Origin: JAFGCL01 sp964492335
Lineage (GTDB): Bacteria > Chloroflexota > Dehalococcoidia > UBA2247 > RBG-13-53-26
Assembly (NCBI GenBank): GCA_964492335.1
Contig: CAZBJX010000005.1
Span: 1-64,000, forward strand
Length of the DNA stretch: 64,000 nt
Direction of reading: 5' to 3'
Of the stretch, positions 15,780-23,841 are shown one piece after another. The translations under genes and the position numbers were made by a program. The notes beneath the pieces are model-generated. The model did no database searches. It was not told where the DNA came from and saw only the letters and a program-made list of their open reading frames with translations. Position 1 is the first letter of the stretch; the number at the start of each line of letters is the position of its first letter.

Positions 15780-16276
15780 AGCTCCTCCAGGGTGATCTCG
15801 TTGTGGTACTTGCCGATGTCGCTCAGGAAATGGGCATCACTGTTGGACAGCAGGAGCAGATTGTGCTTGACGGCCGCGTCGCGGATGGCCTGCTGGTCCA
15901 TCACGTCGTCGTGGGTGGGGTTGCGGACCTCGATGCCGTGCAGCGAGCCGTCGATATCGACGGTGAAGTCGTCGGTCCGGGGGTAGCCGGGGTGGGCGAC
16001 GAATCGGAAGGTGCGGCCGCCGGGCAGGTAGAGCTCCACGACATGGAGCCTGCCCTTGTCGATCTCCTGACCGGGGATGATCAGCATCTGGCCGGGGAAA
16101 TGCTGCTCCACGATGTCCCTCACCCTGTAGCCGTAGGCCTTGTTGTAGTGCTCGGTGATGCCGATGCCGTCCAGCCCCCTGGCGCGGGCGGCCGCCACTA
16201 TCTTCTCCACTGACTCCGGGGTGGGCTTGTAGACGCAGGTGGCCTCGAAGCAGTGGGTGTGCAGGTCCAGCTTCAA
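15761..16276 (-). CDS. PHP-domain metal-dependent phosphoesterase family protein
   Basis: 171 aa, short for a PHP protein but with the metal-binding landmarks: DLHTH at residues 3-7, GITEHYN near 40, PGQEID, HPGYPR and NSDAHF at the end. PHP proteins hydrolyse phosphoesters, including histidinol phosphate and oligonucleotides. The gene lies between two enoyl-CoA hydratases, overlapping the downstream one. A second PHP gene is at 47.5 kb. Substrate unknown. Confidence 0.8.
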   Translation of the reverse strand: MKLDLHTHCFEATCVYKPTPESVEKIVAAARARGLDGIGITEHYNKAYGYRVRDIVEQHFPGQMLIIPGQEIDKGRLHVVELYLPGGRTFRFVAHPGYPRTDDFTVDIDGSLHGIEVRNPTHDDVMDQQAIRDAAVKHNLLLLSNSDAHFLSDIGKYHNEITLEELCARAS

Positions 16277-16291
16277 TCCAGGTGCCCCCGG

Positions 16292-17113
16292 TCACTCGCC
16301 CCTGAAGGTGGGCTTCTTCTTCTCGCGGAAGGCCGTGATGCCTTCCGTGCGGTCCGCGGTGGTGTGGAGGATCATGTAGAGGTCGCACTCCAGCCGGAGC
16401 GCCTGCTCCAGGGTGAGGTCCATCCCCTTGTTGACGGCTTCCTTGGCGTACCTGAGGGCGATGGGGGCGCGGGTGGCCATCTCCGCCGCGGCGGCCTCCG
16501 CCTCAGCGGCCGCCTCCGCCGGGGGCAGCACGCGGTGGACCAGGCCGATGCTGAGGGCCTCGGGAGCGGCGACGGGGTCCGCCGTCAGCAGCATTTCCAT
16601 GGCCTTGCCCCGGCCGACGATGCGGGGCAGCAACTGGGTGAGCCCGTTGGCCAGAAGGCACTCCCGCCCCGTGTCGCCGATGCCGAACGATGCCTGGCTG
16701 GAGGCTATCCTGAGGTCGCAGGCCAGGGCCAGGGCCAGCCCGGCGCCCATGGCGTCGCCATTGACATGGGCAATGACCGGGCACTCGATGGAGCAGACCA
16801 TCTCGGCCACGTTGCGGCGCAGGCCGAGGTCCCTGAGGGAGTCGGCGGAGGGCGATCCGCCGGCCGCGCCCTCGGACAGGATGGAGGTGTCTTCGCCGTG
16901 GCAGAAGGCCCACTCTCCCGCGCCGCGGATGAGGACCACGCTGACGGCGGGGTCCTGGTTGACCTGCCGGCAGACCTGCTCCAGCGCTGCAGCCATGTAC
17001 TGGTCGACGGCGTTGCCGGCGTCGGGCCGGTTGAGGGTTATGCAGCCCACGTGGCCCTTCCTGGCATACAGGAGGGGGCCATGGCTGAGGGCGGATTCGG
17101 GGCTGGCGGTCAC
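16292..17113 (-). CDS. Enoyl-CoA hydratase/isomerase family protein
   Basis: 273 aa if started at GTG 17113; the open frame continues further upstream but that part is low-complexity Pro/Arg-rich and lacks homology signs, and no strong ribosome site marks either start. Crotonase motifs: VTLNRP-like CITLNRPDAGNAV, the oxyanion segment AFCHGEDTS (Ala-Gly of the family replaced by His-Gly), HVNGDAMGAGLALALACDLRIAS, and ASFGIGDTGRECLLANGLTQLLPR. The PEV/L-type Glu position reads GDTGREC, so the chemistry may be isomerase- or hydrolase-like. It probably shares a transcript with the following PHP and hydratase genes. Confidence 0.75.
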   Translation of the reverse strand: MTASPESALSHGPLLYARKGHVGCITLNRPDAGNAVDQYMAAALEQVCRQVNQDPAVSVVLIRGAGEWAFCHGEDTSILSEGAAGGSPSADSLRDLGLRRNVAEMVCSIECPVIAHVNGDAMGAGLALALACDLRIASSQASFGIGDTGRECLLANGLTQLLPRIVGRGKAMEMLLTADPVAAPEALSIGLVHRVLPPAEAAAEAEAAAAEMATRAPIALRYAKEAVNKGMDLTLEQALRLECDLYMILHTTADRTEGITAFREKKKPTFRGE

Positions 17114-17211
17114 GGCTTCAGGATAGCCGTGGGCGGCGGGGGGTGTCAAGGGACCGTGTGCCAGGAAGCGTGTGCCGGGTGGGTCGGCGCAGGGGTGGCC
17201 GGGAGTGGGGG

Positions 17212-18240
17212 TCAGCCCTGGGGCGGAGCGCCCGGGGCTGCGGGGGGCCAGGTCCGCTCGGCTGCCCTCAGCCTGGCGCTGCGGCTGCGGGGGTTGTCTG
17301 CCACCTCGGCCTCCGACGGGGTGAGGGGCTTGCGGTTGACCAGCCTCAGGGTGGGGGAGTGGCCGCAGGCGCAAACCGGCACCTCCGGGGGGCAGAGGCA
17401 GGTGCGGGACTGCTGCCTCATGAAGTGCTTGACCATCCGGTCCTCGAGCGAGTGGTAGCTGATCACCACCAGCCGGCCCCCCGGCGCCAGGATGCTCACG
17501 GCCTGCCCCAGCGCCTCCTGCAGGCTGTCGAGCTCCCGGTTGACGGCGATCCGCAGCGCCTGGAAGGTGCGGGTCGCCGGGTGTATCCGCCCCGGGACCA
17601 TCCCGGGCAGGTGCTCGATCATGCCGGCCAGCTCCCGGGTGGTCCTGATGGGGCGGCTGGCCACGACGCGGCGGGCTATGAGGCGGCTGTGCCTCTCCTG
17701 GCCGTATTCCCTGAGGATGGCCGCGATATCTTCCTCGGCGTAGCGGTTGACGATGTCGGCCGCCGTGGTGGACTGGCCGGGCCCGAACCTCATGTCCAGG
17801 GGGGCGTCGGCGCGGAAGCTGAAGCCCCGGCCTGCGTCATCCAGCTGCAGCGATGAGAGGCCCAGGTCGAGCAGGATGCCGTCGACGGGGGCGAAGGCCA
17901 GGTCCCGGCAGACGTCCTCCAGGTGGCTGAAGTTGTCGTTGACCAGCGTCACCGCCTGGCCGTAGGGGGCCAGCCTGCGCCGGGCGACCTCCAGGGCCTG
18001 CGGGTCGGCGTCGATGCCCAGCAGGCGGCCCCCGGGAGAGGCCGCCCGCAGTATGGCCTCGGCGTGGCCGCCGGCGCCGACGGTGCCGTCTATGAAGCGG
18101 CCCCCGGGCCGCGCGCCGAGGAGCTCGACAGAGGCGTGAAGGAGGACCGGCTGGTGGGGCGCTGCCGCCCGGGGCCCTTCCGTGCTCTCTTGTCGATGGC
18201 CTTGCAGGCCGGCCTGGATTCGCTCTCCGTCCGTGGCCAC
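17212..18240 (-). CDS. rsmH: 16S rRNA (cytosine-1402-N4) methyltransferase
   Basis: 342 aa from GTG 18240 (start uncertain; the conserved part begins at HQPVLLHASVELL, about 28 residues in). Motifs: FIDGTVGAGGHAEAIL (SAM loop), LLDLGLSSLQLDDAGRGFSF, PLDMRFGPG, and SYHSLEDRMVKHF near the end. It methylates C1402 of 16S rRNA in the decoding centre. In many bacteria it heads the cell-wall/division cluster, but no division genes follow here. Confidence 0.95.
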   Translation of the reverse strand: MATDGERIQAGLQGHRQESTEGPRAAAPHQPVLLHASVELLGARPGGRFIDGTVGAGGHAEAILRAASPGGRLLGIDADPQALEVARRRLAPYGQAVTLVNDNFSHLEDVCRDLAFAPVDGILLDLGLSSLQLDDAGRGFSFRADAPLDMRFGPGQSTTAADIVNRYAEEDIAAILREYGQERHSRLIARRVVASRPIRTTRELAGMIEHLPGMVPGRIHPATRTFQALRIAVNRELDSLQEALGQAVSILAPGGRLVVISYHSLEDRMVKHFMRQQSRTCLCPPEVPVCACGHSPTLRLVNRKPLTPSEAEVADNPRSRSARLRAAERTWPPAAPGAPPQG

Positions 18241-18362
18241 GGCGCCCCATTCTACCCCACGGCCTGCCCGCTGTCGATGGCCCCCCGCCGCCGGGGTTGA
18301 GGGGGCCGGACGGTGGCGGCGCACGAAGGGTGGTGGGGGTCGCGAAGGGGTTGAAGGCACTC

Positions 18363-18392
18363 TTGTAGGGGGATTGGCAGGCAGTGTATACT
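18363..18392 (+). promoter_or_regulatory. Promoter of dnaN
   Basis: TTGTAG at 18363-18368, 18-nt spacer, TATACT at 18387-18392. A ribosome site AAAGGGG lies 10 nt before ATG 18438. Confidence 0.5.
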
Positions 18393-18437
18393 TGTCCACG
18401 CGGTTTCGAACGGACTAGGAACGAAAGGGGCTAACGT

Positions 18438-19556
18438 ATGAGGGTGTCGTGTCTGCAGGAGAACCTGAGCAAGGCCCTCGGCATCGTGGGCAGGGCGGTG
18501 GCCACCAGGGGCACCTTGCCGGTGACCAACAACGTGCTGCTGGCCACCGACGATTCCCGGCTGAAGCTCTCGGCCACCAACCTGGAGATAGCCATCACCT
18601 GCTGGCTGGGCTCCATGGTGGAGGAGGAAGGGGCCATCACGGTGCCGGCGAGGCTGCTGGCCGAGTTCGTGAACTCGCTGCCCAGCGAGAAGATAGAGAT
18701 GGACCTTGCCGACCACACCCTCGAGCTGAAGTGCGCCCGGTTCGAAGCCCGCATCAGTGGCCTGGATGCCGAGGATTTCCCGGCCATACCCGGGATCACC
18801 GACGGTGTCATCTACCGGATCAAGGCGGAGGACCTGCGCCTGGCCATCAACCAGGTGGTCTTCGCCACCGCGTCCGAGGACACCCGCCCCGTTCTCACCG
18901 GGGTGTTCGCCGAGTTCGAGGAGGAGACCCTGACCCTGGCGGCGGCTGACGGCTTCCGCCTGGCCGTTCACAAGGCGCCCCTGATGGACCCCACCGGTGA
19001 GAAGGTGGAGGTCATTATCCCGGGGCGCGCCCTCGCCGAGCTGAATCGCCTGCTGGCCGACCAGAAGGAGCCGGTGGAGATCTCGGTGAGCAGCAACAGC
19101 CAGGTGCTCTTCAAAATGAGGGATGTAGAGCTGCTTTCCCAGCTGATCCAGGGGGCTTTCCCCAACTACCGTCAGCTGATACCGTCGGGCTACAGCACTC
19201 GGGCCGTGATCAGCACGGTGGACTTCCTCCGGGCGACCAGGTCGGCTTCCGTGTTCGCCAGGGACGGCAGCGGCATCGTCCGGCTGCAGGTATCGCCGGA
19301 GGAGGGCGGTGGACGGGTCGGCATCTCCGCCCGGTCGGAGCAGGTGGGCGACAACACCGGCGAGATCGACGCCAGGGTGGAGGGCGACGCGGCCAAGATC
19401 GCCTTCAACGGCAAGTACCTCACAGATGTGCTGGGGGTTATCCACCAGGCTGAGATAGGGCTGGAGACCACCACGCCGTCCAGCCCCGGGGTCATCCGGC
19501 CCATCGGTGTGGAAAACTACATCCACATCATCATGCCCATGTTTGTTGCCTGGTGA
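18438..19556 (+). CDS. dnaN: DNA polymerase III beta subunit (sliding clamp)
   Basis: 372 aa, normal length. Three clamp domains are visible: KALGIVGRAVATRGTLPVTNNVLL at the start of domain 1, VFATASEDTRPVLTGVF and LAAADGFRLAVHK in domain 2, and the C-terminal IRPIGVENYIHIIMPM (usual form P...Y.Y.VMP.RL) in domain 3. It tethers replicative polymerases to DNA. Unlike the common dnaA-dnaN-recF order, recF is 12 kb away here, and a recombinase remnant abuts the 3' end. Confidence 0.97.
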   Translation: MRVSCLQENLSKALGIVGRAVATRGTLPVTNNVLLATDDSRLKLSATNLEIAITCWLGSMVEEEGAITVPARLLAEFVNSLPSEKIEMDLADHTLELKCARFEARISGLDAEDFPAIPGITDGVIYRIKAEDLRLAINQVVFATASEDTRPVLTGVFAEFEEETLTLAAADGFRLAVHKAPLMDPTGEKVEVIIPGRALAELNRLLADQKEPVEISVSSNSQVLFKMRDVELLSQLIQGAFPNYRQLIPSGYSTRAVISTVDFLRATRSASVFARDGSGIVRLQVSPEEGGGRVGISARSEQVGDNTGEIDARVEGDAAKIAFNGKYLTDVLGVIHQAEIGLETTTPSSPGVIRPIGVENYIHIIMPMFVAW

Positions 19557-19755
19557 GTAAGTTCGGGGCCGCTGCGGCGGGCTGAACCGGCTCCAGCGGG
19601 ATGACCCCGGCTATGTCGACGCGGTCCGTAGTGGCCGTGACCTTGATCGCCAGCATTTCCAGGATCGCCTGTTTCTCTGCCGTATTGGCGTCATCGAGCG
19701 CCACGGGACAACCGAAACCGGCCAGAGAGGGGCAACCGGGCAAGGAGGCAGGCAT
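19531..19755 (-). pseudogene. C-terminal remnant of a serine recombinase
   Basis: About 74 codons read TAEKQAILEMLAIKVTATTD and then RVDIAGVIPLEP, which resembles the end of large serine recombinases or related site-specific recombinases (a helix before a strand V-x-I-x-G-V-I/L-P-L). No catalytic or zinc-ribbon part precedes it, because the transglutaminase gene starts at once on the other strand. It also overlaps the last 26 bases of dnaN. It is best read as the decayed tail of a lost element. Its 5' part around 19700-19755 may be random. Confidence 0.45.
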
Positions 19756-20377
19756 GGACCCGAGAATGCGGGGGTACCTGAGAGCGACGCCGGTGATCGA
19801 CTGTGACCACCCGTCGATACGGCAGCAGGCGGAGGCGCTGGCCGGAGGCCAAACGGACCCGGTTGAGGCGTCCAGGCGCCTCTTCTACTTCGTGAGGGAT
19901 GCCGTGGAATACCGCTTCTATCCGCCCCGGCTTCCGCCGGAGGTGTTCTTCCGTGCCAGCAACACGCTGGCTGTCAGGACCGGCTTCTGCGTCCCCAAGG
20001 CCGTCCTTCTGGCCGCTCTGTCACGGGCGGTGGGCATACCCTCGGCCCTGGGATTCGCCGATATAAGGAACCACCGCCTTCCCGAGTCGGCGGCCAGACT
20101 CCTGGGAGGCAATGTTCCGATAATGCACGGCTACACGGAGCTGTACCTGGAGGGGAGGTGGTTGAAGGTGACCCCCGCCTTCGACTCCACGATGTGCAAG
20201 GAGCATCGCCTCATCCCGGTCGAATTCGACGGCAGGAACGATGCCATGTTTGCTTCGAGTGATCGTGACGGCCACCGGCACATCGAGTACCTTAGAATCC
20301 GCTGCGAGCACCGCGCAGACATCGACCCGCAGATGCTGATCGAGGAGATGATGAGGGGGGCCGGCACTGCCGGCTGA
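19754..20377 (+). CDS. Transglutaminase-like cysteine protease-fold protein
   Basis: 207 aa; ATG 19754 with ribosome site AAGGAGGC, which rejects a longer frame from 19601. The catalytic triad of the transglutaminase core is seen as Cys in GFCVPKAVLLAALSRAVGIPS, His in HGYTELYLEGRW and Asp in VTPAFD. Upstream DPVEASRRLFYFVRDAVEYRF is also typical. Bacterial members act as proteases, amidases or cross-linking enzymes. There is no signal peptide, so it acts in the cytoplasm. Substrate unknown. Confidence 0.85.
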   Translation: MDPRMRGYLRATPVIDCDHPSIRQQAEALAGGQTDPVEASRRLFYFVRDAVEYRFYPPRLPPEVFFRASNTLAVRTGFCVPKAVLLAALSRAVGIPSALGFADIRNHRLPESAARLLGGNVPIMHGYTELYLEGRWLKVTPAFDSTMCKEHRLIPVEFDGRNDAMFASSDRDGHRHIEYLRIRCEHRADIDPQMLIEEMMRGAGTAG

Positions 20378-20407
20378 GGTCTTCAGACCCCGGACCGGCG
20401 CAGCGCC

Positions 20408-21613
20408 TCAGTGTGCCGGCCCGGGCCCGGTCAGCCTGTAGGCCAGCCGGATCATGTAGGGTGTGAGAAAAGCGGTTATGGCCACCGCCACTCCTATCGT
20501 GGGGAACAGGGACGGGCTCACCACGTCCAGGTCCTGGCCGACCCGCATGACGATGAAGGCGAACTCGCCGATCTGCCCCATGCCCAGGCCCACCCTGAGC
20601 GCGGTGGCCCGGTCGTAGCCCATGAGCCTGGTCCCCAGGCTGCAGCCCACCACCTTGCCGACCATCATGACGGCGGTGACCAGGAGCGCGGGGAGCAGGA
20701 AGACCCTGAACTGCCCCAGGTCGATGAGGGCCCCCATGGACACGAAGAAGATGGCCCCGAACATGTCCCTGATGGGGGATATCAGCGAGGAGACCCTCTC
20801 GGCGGAGTTGGCCCCGGCCACCACGGCGCCGGTGATGAAGGCCCCTATGGCCACGGACAGCCCGACATGGTTGCTGAGCATGGACCAGCCGAAGCAGAGG
20901 CCCAGGGACAGGAGGATCAGCAGCTCGCCGTGACCGTTGCTGTCCCGGTCCTCCCGTGAGAAGTTGGGCCTGGCCACCACGTCCACCATCCTGGGGAATA
21001 CCACCCCCCCGATGACTAGCGATCCGACGACGAACAGCAGCGCCACCCCCAGCTTCCAGGCCAGCGCGGCGGAGTCCAGGTGGGCCTGGCTCGCGATGGG
21101 CGTGATGAAGGTGAGCAGCACGATGACCACGATGTCCTCGACGATCAGGGTGCCCATCATCAGCAGGGAAGAGACGTCTTCCAGCCGGCCAAGGTCCGCG
21201 AGGACCTTGGCGATGATGACGGAACTGCTGCTGGCCAGGGCGGTGGCCAGGAAGAGGCAGTCCATCAGGGGCCAGTGCAGCAGCCATCCGATCCCGTAGC
21301 TGATGAGGAACATCAGCGAGATCTCGATGGCCGATATGATGCCGTATGTCCGCAGGCGTATCTTCCTGAGCTTGCGGATGGGGAAGTGCAGGCCGATGCC
21401 GAAGAGAAGCAGTATGACGCCCAGATCGGCCAGCTCCCTGAGGACGTCCAGCTGGCTCACCAGGCGGAAGGTGTATGGCCCGATCACTATGCCGGCGACC
21501 AGGTATCCCAGGATCAGGGGCTGCCTCAGCCTGTAGAAGGAGAAGGTCACCACTGCGGCAACGGCCATGATTATGGCCAGGTCTCTCACTACCGCATACG
21601 GCGTTATCTCCAT
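20408..21613 (-). CDS. Monovalent cation:proton antiporter, CPA2 (KefB-like) membrane part
   Basis: 401 aa from ATG 21613 (MEITPYAVV). About twelve hydrophobic spans, the QPLILGYLVAGIVIGPY segment, the unwound-helix motif LASSSSVIIAKVL followed by GTLIVEDIVVIVLL (conserved Asp), and ITGAVVAGANSAER belong to the Na+/H+ exchanger family. No C-terminal TrkA-N nucleotide-binding domain is present, so it is the short form. It exchanges K+ or Na+ for H+ at the inner membrane. Confidence 0.9.
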   Translation of the reverse strand: MEITPYAVVRDLAIIMAVAAVVTFSFYRLRQPLILGYLVAGIVIGPYTFRLVSQLDVLRELADLGVILLLFGIGLHFPIRKLRKIRLRTYGIISAIEISLMFLISYGIGWLLHWPLMDCLFLATALASSSSVIIAKVLADLGRLEDVSSLLMMGTLIVEDIVVIVLLTFITPIASQAHLDSAALAWKLGVALLFVVGSLVIGGVVFPRMVDVVARPNFSREDRDSNGHGELLILLSLGLCFGWSMLSNHVGLSVAIGAFITGAVVAGANSAERVSSLISPIRDMFGAIFFVSMGALIDLGQFRVFLLPALLVTAVMMVGKVVGCSLGTRLMGYDRATALRVGLGMGQIGEFAFIVMRVGQDLDVVSPSLFPTIGVAVAITAFLTPYMIRLAYRLTGPGPAH

Positions 21614-21700
21614 GCTGGCTAGCCAGGCGCAGGGCTGACCGTGAACGCAGAGCTGCCGGAAGGCAGCCCGGGGCACATTCTACCATGCCCCCGGCGGACT

Positions 21701-22435
21701 TCACATCATGCCGCTGTTCACGCTGATGGACTGCCCGGTGATCATGCCGGACCGTGCGGAAGCCAGGAAGACGATGGTCTCGGCCACCTCGTCGGACGTG
21801 GGGAACCTCCCCAGCGGGTAGTAGCGGGCGTAGTGCGACGCCAGGCCTTCCTGCCCCGGGGTGCTCACCAGCGCGGCGTTGACCACGTTGATGCGGACGC
21901 GGGATGGCCCCACCTCCTTGGCCAGGCAGGTGGCGAAAGTCATGATGGCGGACTTCGATGCGGCGTAGAGGCTCTCGCCGCGGGGGTTCATCCGGGCCGA
22001 ATCGGACCCCATGCAGACGATGCTGCCTCCTCTCTGTGACAGCATGGGAGGCAGGGCCGCCTTGATGGCGTTCAGTGTGCCCCAGAAGGTGACGTCCACC
22101 ACCCGGTGGTTGTCATCGAAGCTGGTCTGAGAGAAGCTCCCGGAGCCCATGTATGCCGGTATGGTGACCAGGACATCTGCCCGCCCGAACTCGGCCACGG
22201 CCCTCTCCACCATGGCGGCGCAGTCCGGGAAGCTGGTGACGTCGGCGCCGGTGGCGATGGACCTGCCCCCGTTGTCGGCAATCTGCCGGGCCACCCTGTC
22301 CGCCCAGGCGCGGTCGATGTCATTGGCCACCACGCTGGCCCCCTCGCCGGCCAGCCTGTATGCCACGCTGGTGCCGATGCCGCCTCCCCCCGCCCCGGTC
22401 ACTATGGCCACTTTGCCCTTCAGGTCCAAGTCCAT
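21701..22435 (-). CDS. Short-chain dehydrogenase/reductase
   Basis: 244 aa from ATG 22435 (ribosome site AGGAGGGC). The nucleotide loop reads VTGAGGGGIGTSVA (TGxxxGxG with an extra Gly), the catalytic set is Ser in CMGSDSAR and YAASK, and the C-terminal end has GQSISVNSGMM. The usual NNAG motif is replaced by VTIPAYMG, typical of a divergent SDR group. It oxidises or reduces an alcohol or ketone with NAD(P). Substrate unknown. Confidence 0.88.
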   Translation of the reverse strand: MDLDLKGKVAIVTGAGGGGIGTSVAYRLAGEGASVVANDIDRAWADRVARQIADNGGRSIATGADVTSFPDCAAMVERAVAEFGRADVLVTIPAYMGSGSFSQTSFDDNHRVVDVTFWGTLNAIKAALPPMLSQRGGSIVCMGSDSARMNPRGESLYAASKSAIMTFATCLAKEVGPSRVRINVVNAALVSTPGQEGLASHYARYYPLGRFPTSDEVAETIVFLASARSGMITGQSISVNSGMM

Positions 22436-22746
22436 CCTGCCCTCCTGTCCCGGTGCTTTGGCGGCAGCGGTTGCCCCGGCCCGCGCCAGTGACAACAGGA
22501 TAGACGTTCTGCCCGGTGATTGCCAGATCGCAGCCCCCTTTCGTGCCCGGACCCGGGCCGGCCCCGTGCCCCTGTCGCCGGGCCCCGGGCGCCCTGCGCC
22601 AGGGTGTTGACACCGCTTCCCGGGCGATGGTATTGTCCGGCAAGGAGAAGACGCCTGCTGCCGGCCGCTTCCATGGCCGTCTTCGTTCCAGCCGCGGCCG
22701 GCGGCGGGCGGGCGGCAGGCCGGGTGCTGCCTGCCGGTGAAAGGCG
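22436..22746. other. Intergenic region with promoter
   Basis: This 311-nt gap between divergent genes holds one good promoter (22607-22636) and GC-rich sequence without further signal that I can see. Confidence 0.5.
22607..22636 (+). promoter_or_regulatory. Promoter of the 22747 gene
   Basis: TTGACA at 22607-22612, 18-nt spacer, TATTGT at 22631-22636; the start codon is about 110 nt downstream. Confidence 0.5.
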
Positions 22747-23238
22747 GTGAAGCCTGTGGGGCTTGAAGAGCGGTTCAAGGAGTTCGCCAGGCAGCAGGGG
22801 GAGCCGGTCCGTCCGCGACAGGCCACCTACCAGAGGAACCTGGAGCTGCTCGACAGGGCGGACACGGCGATTTCGAAGGTCGTGGAGTCCTTCTGCCAGG
22901 CCGTCGGCTGGAAGGCCAGGCGGAATGACTGCTGCGACAGCTTCAGGGGCGCGGTGGGGTGCAACTACATCCTGGAGCACCCCGACCTCTGGCAGGCCGG
23001 CTTCGTGGCGGTGGACGTGGAGGTGACCTGGGGCGGGCAGTCAGACCTGCTGGAGAGGGTGATCGTGTACCAGGGCCAGATCGTGGGCGGCAAGGAGCAC
23101 GTGCGGGTGTTCCCCTCGAGGGTGGTGATAGCCTTCCCGGCGCTCACCGAAGAGAAGCTGGCCGCGGCCCTGGAGCAGCAGTCCGCCGATGTTCTGACGA
23201 AGATCGGCCAGCGGGGCCGGACGGAGTGGACCTTCTAG
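22747..23238 (+). CDS. Unknown conserved-looking cytoplasmic protein
   Basis: 163 aa with GTG start. It is a soluble alpha/beta protein with an Asn/Cys-rich centre (NDCCDSFRGAVGCNYILEHP) and strands FVAVDVEVTW and VIVYQGQIVGGKEHVRVFPSRVVIAFP. There is no signal peptide, membrane segment or catalytic motif I can name. It has its own promoter and ends in a 4-nt overlap with the convergent zinc-finger gene. Confidence 0.6.
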   Translation: MKPVGLEERFKEFARQQGEPVRPRQATYQRNLELLDRADTAISKVVESFCQAVGWKARRNDCCDSFRGAVGCNYILEHPDLWQAGFVAVDVEVTWGGQSDLLERVIVYQGQIVGGKEHVRVFPSRVVIAFPALTEEKLAAALEQQSADVLTKIGQRGRTEWTF

Positions 23239-23570
23239 AGGCGCGGTGACGCTCTCCCCTGGCCCTCGTAGTCCGACCTCTTGATGCGGACGATGCGGGC
23301 GATCCCCACGGACGGCTCTTCGGCCTGCCAATCCCCGGCATGGTCGCGCCGGATGTGGTGGGCGGCCCTCCTCCAGGAGGGGAAGGGGGGGTGGCCGCAC
23401 GGTTCTATGGGGCACAGGTAGATATAGAGGGGATTGACCCGCCTGCAGGCGGCCACATGAGAGGCCGGTACCCGGCGGTGGTGTGGAAACTCGCCTCCGC
23501 ACCGGTAGCAGACGGGCACCGTCCGCCGTTCGGCCCGGCCCCGGGCCGTCGTTCCCGCGCTGTCTCCCAT
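23235..23570 (-). CDS. Small protein with two zinc-finger-like motifs
   Basis: 111 aa. Two Cys/His clusters are visible: CYRCG...HVAAC (residues about 21-42) and CPIEPCG...AAHHIRRDH (about 52-76), both spaced like C2H2/C2HC fingers. The N-terminus is Arg/Ala-rich. It could bind nucleic acid or a protein partner. Codon pattern and the metal-ligand spacing make it more than a chance frame, but no family is recognised. Confidence 0.55.
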   Translation of the reverse strand: MGDSAGTTARGRAERRTVPVCYRCGGEFPHHRRVPASHVAACRRVNPLYIYLCPIEPCGHPPFPSWRRAAHHIRRDHAGDWQAEEPSVGIARIVRIKRSDYEGQGRASPRL

Positions 23571-23671
23571 GGTAACTGTTAGTCGGGCGGCCGGGCGGAT
23601 TTCCTTCGCCCGGGGGCTGCGGCGGGCAGAGGGACGCGGCGCACGAAGGGGCCCGGCGGGGGCCGAAGTGT

Positions 23672-23700
23672 TTGCGGGCAGTTGCGGGTGCTGCTATCAT
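23672..23700 (+). promoter_or_regulatory. Promoter of the RCC1-repeat gene
   Basis: TTGCGG at 23672-23677, 17-nt spacer and TATCAT at 23695-23700, 141 nt before ATG 23842, leaving a leader of about 135 nt in which I see no known riboswitch. Confidence 0.4.
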
Positions 23701-23841
23701 AATCTACGACGCATGATTCGGTCGGACCGTCAGCTTCGTTGGGGGCGGAAGCGGGTGGGCCGGAGGTCGATCGCCCATGGCTCTCCGGGACCTGGTCGCT
23801 CCTCTTCATTGCGGAGTCGGGGATCGGGAAGTGAGGGAGGC

